DNA of 64,000 bases from Pegea sp. RAD2-039. Its lineage: Eukaryota; Chordata; Thaliacea; Salpida; Salpidae. Positions 50,666 through 61,517 of this stretch are shown here, piece by piece (the first letter of the stretch is position 1; each line of letters begins with the position of its first letter). The notes under the pieces are model-generated. The model made no database searches. It had not been told where the DNA came from and was given only the letters and a program-made list of their open reading frames with translations. Location: positions 558,001 to 622,000 of the forward strand of contig JAQGEQ010000316.1 of the NCBI GenBank assembly GCA_034620365.1, in the 5' to 3' direction. Made by a program: the position numbers and the translations under genes.

Positions 50666-52767
50666 TTAACAAAGTTTGTTTTGGATCAGCTCCGACCTTA
50701 TCACTGAGCGGAAACTCTTGGCAATTGATGGGTCTATATTTTTGCTTAGTTTTTGTACTGCTATTCTGGCAAACATACAGACAAATACTCCACAATCATT
50801 GAGATTGTCTTGCACAGGAAACTGAAATGAAATTGTGATAAAATTGAAGTGATTAAAATCCGAAGTTATAAAATAGTTCTTGAAAGATTAAAAGATCCGT
50901 TTAACAAATCGTTGATTTTATTTTTAAAATTTTAAAATTGTACTTGAATAAATACAATAGAAAGAAATTCACCATTTCATTGCTTCGATTCCAGACTATT
51001 TGTTTTCCACACGCCAAAAAATATTCACTAGCAAGATAATCAGCAATTACCTGTAGACAAATATTATTCACTTTTCTGCAGGTTGTAACCTAATCATATT
51101 TTTTTAAAAGAAGTTTTCAATTGACAAGTTGAGTCTGAACTTAAAACTCTAATTTTGCAATTGTTCTATTTGTCGGGTTTTTATCTAAGGCTTTAAAATT
51201 TGAGTTTTGATTCTTAGTAGCCTCTAGAAACAACTGTTTACTATAAATGGTGATTAGAGCAGAATCAAGATTAGGTCTTTAATTATATAAGCAAAATTAA
51301 AAGCAAAAAAGGGGCCAAAAAAAGAATTCAAAAAATTTCAAGTTGAAATATTTTCGTCAAACTGAAAAACTACAACGAAATCGATGTTAGATACTGCAGC
51401 AGATAAGACATAAAAATTATCAAATAGATGGTTAAGTAAAAAGTGTGATAAAAAACTTACATCAACTGCTTCATCATCTGAAGATGAGGAGATCAAAGAG
51501 TTATAAATTCGAAGCTTTGATTTATGGATTTGAACGTGTAATAGTGACCAATGTGATTCTGCAAAAACAGGAATCAACATATCAGGAGTTTCCATCCAAC
51601 AAGGGGGTAAAAGAGGTCTTCTTCTTTTAAAATTTCTTTTTTTCCTGATCCTAATATCTTCTATTATATAAGAGTCTAACGCAATCCAATTTGTTCTTCC
51701 ATTTACAACTAAATTGAGGTAAGAATTGATGATCACGTCACTAAGCCAGCCTGATGGGTCCTTTAGTGTTTCTAATTCTTGACAACAAAATTTGCAGGTT
51801 TTAAGAAAGCCTGAAAATAATTTTGGAAAGTTTCAGTTTTTGTATTTTGGTTTTATTCAAGACCAGTGGCTATCAACTTAAACCAAAACTTTAAACAGGA
51901 AAAGTAAACAATAATTTGAAAAAAATATTTTCCTATTTTGTCCTTTAGACAGAAATGATAAAGTAATCTATATTTAGGTTAACGTAATCAAGAAAAAGCA
52001 ACAAAAATATTTTGGATAATTGCGAAACAAGTTAAAAATATAATAATGTATGCAAGTGGGTAAACTACTTGGTTATTTTTAGAACCAAAAAAAAAATTTT
52101 AAGTGGCCAAAAATTGTTGATCTATAAGCCGTTTATAAAAGTTGCATAAATAAATACTTTTAAAACTCAAAACATTAAAAAGTATAAGCTCACCGTGTTC
52201 AGGATGATCAAGATCATATATTGTTCCCTCTGAACTTTCACTTTCATCATTTAGACTCACTTGTTTATTAGTGTTTTCTAAGTCAATAAAACATGGCTCT
52301 TTGAATTGTTTGTTAGATGAAGGTAACATGTAAGTACTTTGATCTGTTAAATCATCAGATGAATCGTCGGTTGAACTCACAACAACTTCAGTTGAAAAAT
52401 TTTTCAGATCTATGTCTTCATCAGATGAATCATCATAGTGATCAATTAGAATAGGTTCATCAATATTTTTATGACTGAATTCAGAAGATGAAACTTCTTC
52501 AACTACTTCAACTTCTGAATTAGTTTCTTTGTCAACGTTTTTAATATCTACTACAGTTTGTAATTGAGTAGACTCAGTATCTTCCTTAATTTCTAAATCA
52601 CTTTCTCTGCTATCTTCATCCACCTGTGTTTTACCTTTTTCTATTTCAGAATAAGTTTTTTTTAATAATTTTTCAACATAAATAGGAACTAAACTCTTTC
52701 TCTTACCTTTTGCACTCTTATTTTTTTTACATGGAATAATTTCAGAATCATCACTATTCATTTTCAT
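50666..52767 (-). CDS. SUMO-specific protease of the SENP/Ulp1 (C48) family
   Basis: Cysteine protease that matures SUMO and removes it from proteins. Exons, minus strand: 52194-52767 (ATG 52767), 51461-51810, 50973-51050 and 50666-50821, giving about 385 residues. The N-terminal 190 residues are acidic and Ser-rich with repeated DDSSDE-type patches, probably disordered. The catalytic domain shows GWLSDVIINSYLNLVV, AESHWSLLHV (catalytic His), FPVQDNLNDCGVFVCMF (catalytic Gln and Cys) and the family-typical C-terminus RSELIQNKLC. The usual catalytic Asp after the strand (YDS or LDS in homologues) is Asn here: LRIYNSL. The protein is small for a SENP, and the group (SENP1/2/3/5 versus 6/7) is not clear, so no symbol is given. 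Confidence 0.88.
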
Positions 52768-54794
52768 TGTCCTGTCTATTTATATAAGATATTTATATAT
52801 TATATTCTTATAGCTTATATTCAACAAATAAAACTTTACTACAAATTTTTTTACATATAAATTATTTAAAAAAAAATTTAATGCAAATGAATAAATAAAT
52901 AGACATCAATAAAATACAATATTCAACCAAATAAAAAGAATACTCAACTAAAAATATTAAATATAGAAAAACAATTATCATAATATATTAAATTATAAAT
53001 TATTTGTTTTCATCTTATAAATTATTATTAATTTCATAAGTTTGTCATTAGAAAAAAACTACACACACAGTTTGTAGTTTATAAAATATGTGTATACTTA
53101 AATTAAGTTACAAATAAAATATTGAAATATATAATATCGAAATATCAATAATTATAACAGTAATAATAAAACTTCAGATATTTATGTGTTTAATGGTTAT
53201 AGAAATCAAAAAAGTTGTTAAAATTTTAGAAATTTAAGAAAATGTCATTTAATTAAAATATTATCAATTCAATTTAAAACATTTTATTCAATCTCAATAC
53301 AAACACTGGAATAAATACTAAAAAAGCTAAACTTTTGTAAAATAAAACTTATAGGTTATTTTGCTGTATGAATAAATATCAAACTAAATTCAAATAAAAA
53401 TTTAAACTCAGATATTAAAAAAGTAAACATAGCAAAACTATTTCTGACTATCACAACCGATTTAGTTAATGCCATTTATAGTTAGAAAAGATATACTGTT
53501 AAACATAAGGGAGAAGTAATTATCTGAATGTAGAAAACTGAAAAAGTTATATTAAGAAATAAGCAAATAAAGCTCTAAATAAACACAAAATGTTTGAAAA
53601 TAGTATAATTTAAAAATTGACATTACACAAAAAACATTTTGTTATAAACAAAATTTGGAAAAGATTAGCAAAAATAATAGTTTAATAGAGAAACCTTCAA
53701 ATTTTAGAAACTTTTTATCAAAATTTTACATAAATAAATGTGTAGCTGTTTAAAACAAACTAATAAAAACGCATAAATTGTGTAAAGACTGATAGCCTAG
53801 CAAACGATTTTTTGGTAGTAAAAAATCATTTGAGTTATGTAAAGAGAAAAATCTAAATAAAATATAGGTAATTTACATCATAGATTGTAATAAACCAAAA
53901 ACAACAAACAAACAAAAAATCATACCAAATGCTTATTTTTCGTTTGCTTATTAAAAATGTGACTAAAAATTAAACTGTGAAAGGTAAGCAGAATCTTATA
54001 TTATTTTGTTATCGTATATTATTAAATGTGGTGCACGGTATGATTGAATTAATTAAAGTATAACTTTTAAAAAAAAAACTTTTTAATCGCTTTGGGTAGC
54101 AAAATTTAAAATGCTGTAGAATTGAGGGTAGGTGTTTACTAAAAATGTTCTATAGCAAACGTTCTTTAACGCAAGTCTGTGATTCATACTTGCACCAAGT
54201 TAATAGTACTAAGAACAGCTTCTTTATTAGGCTTTGAATATTCCAAATTAATTAATATCATTATTTTCATTAATGAACTAGTTTAAAAGAAATACGCTGA
54301 ATCATTGCAAATTTAAAATGTTTCCTATAATATTGATTATAACGTGATAATAATTGTTCATACATTGTTTAAGTCTGGTTAATTATCTAAAATATTTTTA
54401 TGATCTTATTCCCAAAATTAAGTTATTTATCTGGAAAAAAGAAAGACATCTCTCAGCTTAATTTCCAAGAATGGTGAGGTGATTTGGCACTTATGGTTGA
54501 CATTATCATCTTTCATCTGCAAATAACTTCTTACAGAGACAAAGGTGTGATATGATATTTCGAAAACAGAGTTTACTTATAAAATGTAACATACTTTTAA
54601 CCCTAGTAATAAATAATGGATTTTTTGAGACATATAATAGGCTTTTTAGCTACTTGATAAACGAGTTCAAGCGTCGTATAAGCAAAATAGATACTTTTTG
54701 TGCTGTTATTGAAATTATTTGTTAACCCTAATTAATGATAGGTTTTTAGTTTTATTTATTTGGAACTGATAAATATATATTTTTTAAATATATA
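52768..54794. other. Intergenic, no gene seen
   Basis: Two kb of very AT-rich sequence upstream of the SENP gene. No coding stretch is supported. Confidence 0.45.
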
Positions 54795-54950
54795 TAAATA
54801 CGAAGGAAAGTGCCTAAAGAGAGACACATTCTCACGAGTTTTTTTATGGTTTTTTCTCAGGAGTTTATAAATATGTCTCCACCTGGGGTCGAGCCCGGTA
54901 CTTCCTAGCTAGAAGGTAGGTGTAGTAACCGCTTCGTCACCAAGCAGGTC
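54795..54950 (-). mobile_element. tRNA-like SINE, copy 2, with LINE-derived tail
   Basis: Inverted relative to copy 1. Read on the minus strand: A-box region GGTGACGAAGCGGTTA, B-box GGCTCGACCCC, then ATATTTATAAACTC and CTCGTGAGAATGTGT. It finishes CTCTCTTTAGGCAC, then TTTCCTTCGTATTTAT. The last 40 or so bases match the 3' UTR of the local LINE. Confidence 0.82.
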
Positions 54951-55605
54951 GAATGAAAATATATATGAAAATTATGCTTATTTGATTTGATATATAAGTT
55001 CATTTTAGTAAATGGGTTTCAGTGATAACATTGACTCTACAGCTGTTATCAACTTGAACATCTTTAGTAGCTTTTACAAGCTACATGCCGCAAAGTATCG
55101 CCCCCGCTAAAACTTAATCGTCAACGATAGAAATTAATACCAAATTTAGCAATAAAACAAATTCGGTAACACTTTTTGGTACTTTTTCGTAATACTGTTT
55201 TTTCCCCAGTATACTTAATTTACTGTAATTGCTTTTTATACTGTAATACATCTGTGGCCTTCGATTACCCTAAAGAATGAAATGTGGTCCTTATAGCTAC
55301 CGCTAAGCGACGCTGCTAAGCTTCAATGGTATTGCTTAGTAGAAGAAATTTTTATGTTAAAGTTTATATATATAAGCCAGCTGAAAACTAACTCATAAAA
55401 TGTTGTTGATGCTTGTAGCAGTAGGAACTATTTACATTTATTTGAAGAGTTAGCTCATCTAAATTATCAGTTCAGATGAAAATTTCAGCTGCTTCAAACT
55501 TAAATGTTGTTATTTTTTACATAAAATAATTAAAACTTGATAACAAAGTTTTACTAATTTTCATAAATATTTTGAATCAGGAAACTTCAAAAGAGGAAAT
55601 TTAAA
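54951..55605. other. Upstream region of the CREC gene
   Basis: AT-rich with no gene. An acceptor-like TTTTGAATCAG ends 25 bases before the CREC ATG. Confidence 0.45.
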
Positions 55606-56618
55606 ATGATGAATGTCAAAAAGTTTACGTTTTTACTCGTAGTTGGATCATTACTTGCATTATCTTTAGCCGAATCATCTCACGAGCTTCGGGACAAGCA
55701 TGAAAAAGAAGATAAATCTCCTGAAGAACAAGCTGAATACGACAAAGAAGTTTTGTTTGGTGGTGAACAAGACGAAGATAGTTTAAATGAAATGACAGAA
55801 GAAGAACAACAAGAAAAGCTCCGAAATTATATCGAAACTAAAGTCGATAGTAATAATGACGGGTTAGTAAGTCATTTTATTAATATAACCTTTTTATTTA
55901 CATTAATTTCAGATATGTGAGCCATGAAGAACTACTCAATCACACATTTCATTCTTTAGAAGAATTACAAGATCAAGAATTGAAAGAAGAGCACAGTAAT
56001 CTGGATACTGATAAGGACGGAAATATTTCATGGGAAGAATATGCAAGCAACGAATTGGTTGAAGATAAAGACGCTTCCGATAAAGAAAAGACTAAGTTTC
56101 AAGCTTTGGTTGAAAATGATAAAAAAATGTTCGCTGCTGCAGATAAAGATGGAGACGCTAAATTGAGTTTTGAAGAGCTGAAAGCTTTCCGTCACCCTGA
56201 AACTGACGAGGCAACTAAAAGAGTTTTGATTGAAAAAGTTTTGACTGATAGCGATAAAAATCAAGATGGTGTTATTGATGAAGAAGAGTTTCTTGCTCCT
56301 CTTAATTTAGAAGAGCAAAGTCAGGATGAAAAAGCTGACATATTGAAGAGTGAAAAACAAAGGTTTACTGAAGAGCTAGATATTGATAAATCTGGAACTT
56401 TATCAGGAGATGAACTTTTATCAATAAATGGAGTAAGTGATAACAAGAAGCGAGCAAAAGATGAAACAGATCATTTAATGAAAAGCAGTGATGAAAATGA
56501 AGACGGTCAATTAACAGTTGCCGAAGTTATTAATAATCATGAGTTGTGGATTTCTAATGATGAACCAAATGAAGATGAAGAGCATTCTGAAAGATCACAC
56601 TATGATGATGAATTGTAA
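55606..56618 (+). CDS. CREC-family EF-hand protein (reticulocalbin/calumenin-like), ER lumen
   Basis: Low-affinity calcium-binding protein of the secretory pathway. Exons 55606-55862 and 55913-56618 are split by a 50-bp intron within the first EF-hand loop, giving 320 residues, the usual family length. A signal peptide (FTFLLVVGSLLALSLAE) is followed by six EF-hand loops: DSNNDGYVSHEE, DTDKDGNISWEE, DKDGDAKLSFEE, DSDKNQDGVIDEEE, DIDKSGTLSGDE and DENEDGQLTVAE. The C-terminal YDDEL resembles the HDEL-type ER retention signals of reticulocalbins. AATAAA at 56714 is a likely polyadenylation signal. It cannot be assigned to one vertebrate paralogue. Confidence 0.94.
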
Positions 56619-57161
56619 AACTGTTGCTTATTTAGATATCATTACTTGTAATAATTTTAAGTCCAAGATATTTCAAGATCAAGAGATTGTGTCTTGCTTA
56701 TTCAAATTATTTCAATAAATTTTCTTTAACAGAAAAAGTTTGTTTCTTTTTTCGAATTATTCTATCAATTAGTCACTTTAAAATGTTAAAAATATTTTGG
56801 GCCAAAGTAAAAACAGCCAAAATAGTGAAAAATACAAATATTGATTACTCATTTTGTTTATTTATACTCATTCTAGTAAATCATAACTTCAAAATATTAA
56901 CTTATCAAACTTTAGAATAGGGCCAATATTATAAAAGTTAATATTTTCTTTAAAATTTTTTACGTAATGTTGTTTGAAAAAATTGATTACAACTTAAAGA
57001 ATCTTCTATAATTTATTTATTCTTTATTTTCATGTCAATTTAAATTGATTAATTTTAGAGAAAAAAATGTTTTAAATTATTTCTGAAATTAATTTTGGTA
57101 AACCATTTGACTCAACTTTTTTGAAGCATTGCAATTTTTAATTCACCAAAAAACCTTCTCC
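56619..57161. other. Intergenic between CREC and LRRC28
   Basis: Half a kb holding the CREC 3' UTR and the LRRC28 upstream region. Nothing else is seen. Confidence 0.5.
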
Positions 57162-58660
57162 ATGATGTCAGAGACTTTAAAAGAATGTTTTTGTGATAAA
57201 GAAATCAAAAAAAATTTGTACAGCTCTGGTAGATTATTCATAAACTACAGAAACCTTCAAAAACTCCCAACTAATATTTGTAGTGGTCATGCTTTACTGA
57301 TTACACATTTGTATGCTGCAAAGAACCAAATTAATGAATTAGATGAAGATGACATTAAGCGTTTTTGTAACTTAATTGAGTTGTATTTGCCACATAACTG
57401 GTGAGTCTTCAACTAAAAGTATTTTGTTGCTAAATCATCTTTAATATTTAGTTTAATAACACTCCATCCTTATCTTGGTTTTGTTAAAAATCTGGCAACT
57501 ATTGTGTTAGAAGGAAATCGGATTTCTTATCTTCCATCTGAAATTTCAAATCTTAAAAATCTGGAGAAACTTATTCTTCGCGATAACCAACTTAAAGAAC
57601 TCCCTGAAAGTGAATTCAAGACTTAACTGTGGATAACTATTGTTTCTTTATTATTATTATTTTACTTTTTATAATTTTTTACTGTTTTCAATAATTTTTT
57701 TATCTTATTTTTCTATTTAACTTTATTTGTTTAAAGATCTCATTTAGTTTAATTTAGTTTTGCCATTTTATTTTATTATTTATTTTTACTTATTTTGATT
57801 TTTTTAAATCTTGTATTAGGTATATCCTCTCTACCCAACTTGACAATCTTGGATTTATCTTTAAACCACTTCAAACACTTTCCTACGTGTCTTTTAAAAT
57901 GTGAACAGCTTGATACCTTACTAATAACAAGCAATCTTTTAAAATGGATACCTTCAGAAGTCTGTGAAATGAACTCTCTTAAAAAGATCTGTGTTTCTTT
58001 CAACCAGTAATATTTAAAACTCAGCATTCAACCAAAAATGTTTAAACTTTTTCTGTAGATTGCTTTTTCTACCAATTGATTTTGGTGATAGTTCATTTGA
58101 AGCAAGGTTCAGTAACAATCCTTATCTCCATTACATTCCGTCTAAATTGGCCCCAAAATTACATTTTTGTCGAAGGTAAGAAACAAATTATACAAATGTG
58201 TTTTGCGGAGATTAATTTTGATATCAGATTGTCAGAGAAAAAGCTTGAAGATAATTTGTTGGAAGGCTTAAATTTGAAACTAATCAAGCTTCAAACTAAA
58301 GCAACTCCAGTTAAACTAATCTTTACATCTAACGTGGTATCTGAAGACACAAATGAAGTCATCGGATCTCTTCAAGAGATTCTTCTTCAATTTATGCACA
58401 AGAAGAACTTTAGTGAGATATAACAAAAAATTGTTTAAGATTTTACAAACTGTTTATTTAAATCAGAATCAGATATTGATTGGTTCAACCAAATGCTTGC
58501 TCACTCGCCCAGGGGTCACTGCTTTTCATGTCAAAAACCAATTTTCATAAAGATAATTGTATCTCATGGAGGTGAGGTTCTTACTTCTGATGGAAGCAAG
58601 CTGCATCTGATCAATTATTTTTGTAGCATTTCTTGTTCAAAAAAGTTTAATAATCTTTGA
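57162..58660 (+). CDS. LRRC28: Leucine-rich repeat protein LRRC28
   Basis: Exons 57162-57400, 57452-57609, 57820-58006, 58059-58175, 58228-58412 and 58467-58660 join in phase to about 359 residues (human about 367). The N-terminal RLFINYRNLQKLP matches the family start. LRRs of the LxxLxLxxNxLxxLP type follow: LIELYLPHNCL, IVLEGNRISYLPSEI, LILRDNQLKELP, LDLSLNHFKHFP. A non-LRR C-terminal module closes it: DWFNQMLAHSPRGHCFSCQK and, near the end, YFCSISCSKKF, with two CxxC-type pairs that probably bind zinc. That tail identifies LRRC28. Function is unknown. The last exon has two acceptors six bases apart (CAGAATCAG), both in frame. Confidence 0.9.
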
Positions 58661-61517
58661 AATGATTTAAGTTTCAATCATTTGTTTAAAAGTTGTTATT
58701 TGAAAATATTGATTTTGTTGTAAGTGGAAATTGTGTGGGTACTTAGAACTCCTACTCATCATCAAACCATACGTGTCATCAGATTAGTGGTTAGATGTGA
58801 GACGCCCACTTCAATCTACTTTGCTCCATAATTCCTGTTTCCTATTAATCTTTAAATCTGTAGTTTAAAAACTGATTCAGGCAACATCAATTTATAATAA
58901 ACCTTTTTGTGATAACTATCAAATTTTTAAAGATTTTATTTAACTGTAAAACAATTGATAACATTTCAACTTATATAAATTTGAAATATTCTATATTTAC
59001 ATTTTACTAAAATTTTCGACATTTCTTTGTAGTAGAAGCTTAATTGGATTTATCTATAAATTTTAAATTGTTTTTTTGATACTAATAAAGTCTTGTTGTA
59101 ATTGTTATAGCGACTACTAACGATTGAAAAAATTCTTAATTAGAAATCAATTCTGAAATTTAACAAACTGCATTAAATACAGATTTCTTTGACTATCATT
59201 TCTAAAGTTTCTTAGTAAAATTATCTAATCATTATATTTCATGTGAGATTATAAACTTAAATTCTTTTATTTTCTTGTAGATAAATGTGTTTTTCTTAAA
59301 ATTGTCCAGTAAATAAAAGAGCTTTTTCATCCATAAGCTTTTCTATCCAATAGATTTTTAACTTTATTTTTTTCGAAACTTGTTTGAAATTCTTGACTCA
59401 AGTCAAAACCTATAAGATCATCAACTATTTCCCGAGTTTAAATCTTCTATAAAATGTTTCCAACGATATAAGAATATCAGCAAAACATTTAATTGTTGTT
59501 CCTTTATCAACTACCATTTTGTCAAAGAATAAGACAGTGCTTCAATCAAGGCTGAGAACAGACTCCTGTTTCTTTTCATTCTATCTGACACTGCATCTTA
59601 TCTTAACCTTCTAAGAATAAAATAATAATTTTCCTATTAAATTTGTCATTCCTATTTTTCTTTTAACTAAAAGTTTTGAGATATTGTAAGCTATCAAAAA
59701 GCTTTTACATATGACTTAAAATAAAGAAGTTTTTAAAATCTAACCAAAAAACTTTGTTTAAGTTATTTAGATTACCTCTTTTTCTTACTACTTTTATCAC
59801 CAAAGATAGTTTCATTAAATCAAAATTAAATTAAAATATATTTTCTCCTAAACTTAAACAAATTTAAAACATTAAAACATTTTTTTAGGAAATTTAGTAT
59901 TGAGCCTTCTTTAATAATTGAAAATCAAATACAAAATAAAAAATTACAAAAATGAATAAAATCGCTTACATATAAATTACTTTAATCACTTAGGAATTAG
60001 CTGTGGTGGTAAGACAAATTAAAACAAAATTTTACACTTAAATAGTTTTAATAGATTGAATCTTTTAAGTTGTACAACGCAAGTTACAAATATTTCTAAA
60101 ACTGAACTATGAAGAGTACATACCACCAGTAAACTTACGAATCGTAAAATGCTAGCAGGTCCATAAATAACAACTCTTTTGAAAGCAAAGAATTGTTAAC
60201 ATAAATTATTTATTTTACTACCTTCAAAGCTCCTAGTAAAGCCGAATAAAACCTCATTTGTTAGCTGTACCCGAAATCTTTTATTCAACTAACTACAGTT
60301 ATTTGTGTCACGATGTGAATTTAATTAAGTGCTTCAAACAATGAAAGACATAAAAGCTCTATTGATAATACTGTTTCTTTTTATGTTTAAGTTTCATAAA
60401 TTTTACGAGTAAATTGAGTTAATTCATTGCAGCTCTATCTTAAAATATTGAAGCATTGTTTTTATATTATGCTATTATACCATTTATCGTTATTACATAA
60501 AAATAATTAAAAAATATCTGAATTTGTTAGTGTGGTAGAACCGTAAAGCATTTTGCCGCTCATGTAAATGTGTTACTCGTCATCCTTATAGGCAGCTGTC
60601 ATTCGGCAATAGACTGTTTTGTGGGTAATGAGTATAGTTAGTATACTTATCATTTTTGTTAGTCGCCTTCTTAATAATTTGAATTAACTTTGATATAATG
60701 AGTCATTATCATTAAAGTGAGAAAGTTTTTTAAGTAAATATGAACTAGACTGGAAAGATATCAAAAAACAAAAATTAGTTTTTACTTTCTACTGCTGGTA
60801 ATCTTTAAAAGTATCAACAAGTTAATTTCAAAAAATCATTAATCCTAAAAATAGTTCTTACTAGCTTTTGAGAACAACAAAAGAATCATTGAATAAAAAA
60901 ATGAGATTAAAAAATGATTGTTGTCAGTAAATGAAACCATTTGAAGCAAAGAAAGGATTCAATAAAATCATAAATCAGTAAAATGAAACCATTTAATGCG
61001 AGTCTCATTGCCATAAATGACAAAGACTCCACTGAAATAATAACAAATTTCATAAATCAAAATCTTTAGAATTTCAAAACATGAATCGAATATCAGTAGC
61101 TTAATCTCTATATACTTTTATTTAATAACGTTTTTCTATTTATCATGAAAATTCTTTTTCTAAGCTTAAACAACTTTTAAAGATATTTTGAAAAGTGACA
61201 AACTTAAATTTATCAACTTGTAGATTTTGGACGAATCTTAAAATAAGAAAATAACTGAAATAGAAATCATATAAATATATTTTTGCAACCTAAAACTTGA
61301 CCGATTGAAACTGAGGGTTTTAGGAAGAAGTAGTTTTCTGTTAAAACTTCTTTTGAACAAAACAATCATCTGAGGAAGAATCTTGAAGTCTTTGAATCTA
61401 ATGATGTAATCAGGAAGATGATTCAACAACCAATCGTTTCATTTGAATCAATTTTATTCGCTACAAGTCGCGTTGACGATGATGATGTCAAAAGTCGCGA
61501 AAAAAACTTCCATTCTT
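58661..61517. other. Convergent intergenic region between LRRC28 and CHERP
   Basis: 2.9 kb, AT-rich, no gene supported. More GC-rich patches at 58735-58860 and 60530-60660 may be old repeats but match nothing else here. Confidence 0.45.

Noticed and set aside
56028..56264. 78-codon minus-strand frame across the CREC exon
   Set aside because: Shadow of the EF-hand coding sequence, which has clear family motifs on the plus strand.
59500..59620. Short minus-strand frame with SLFSALIEALSYS
   Set aside because: Only about 26 codons, no neighbouring exons in phase, and no recognised homologue.
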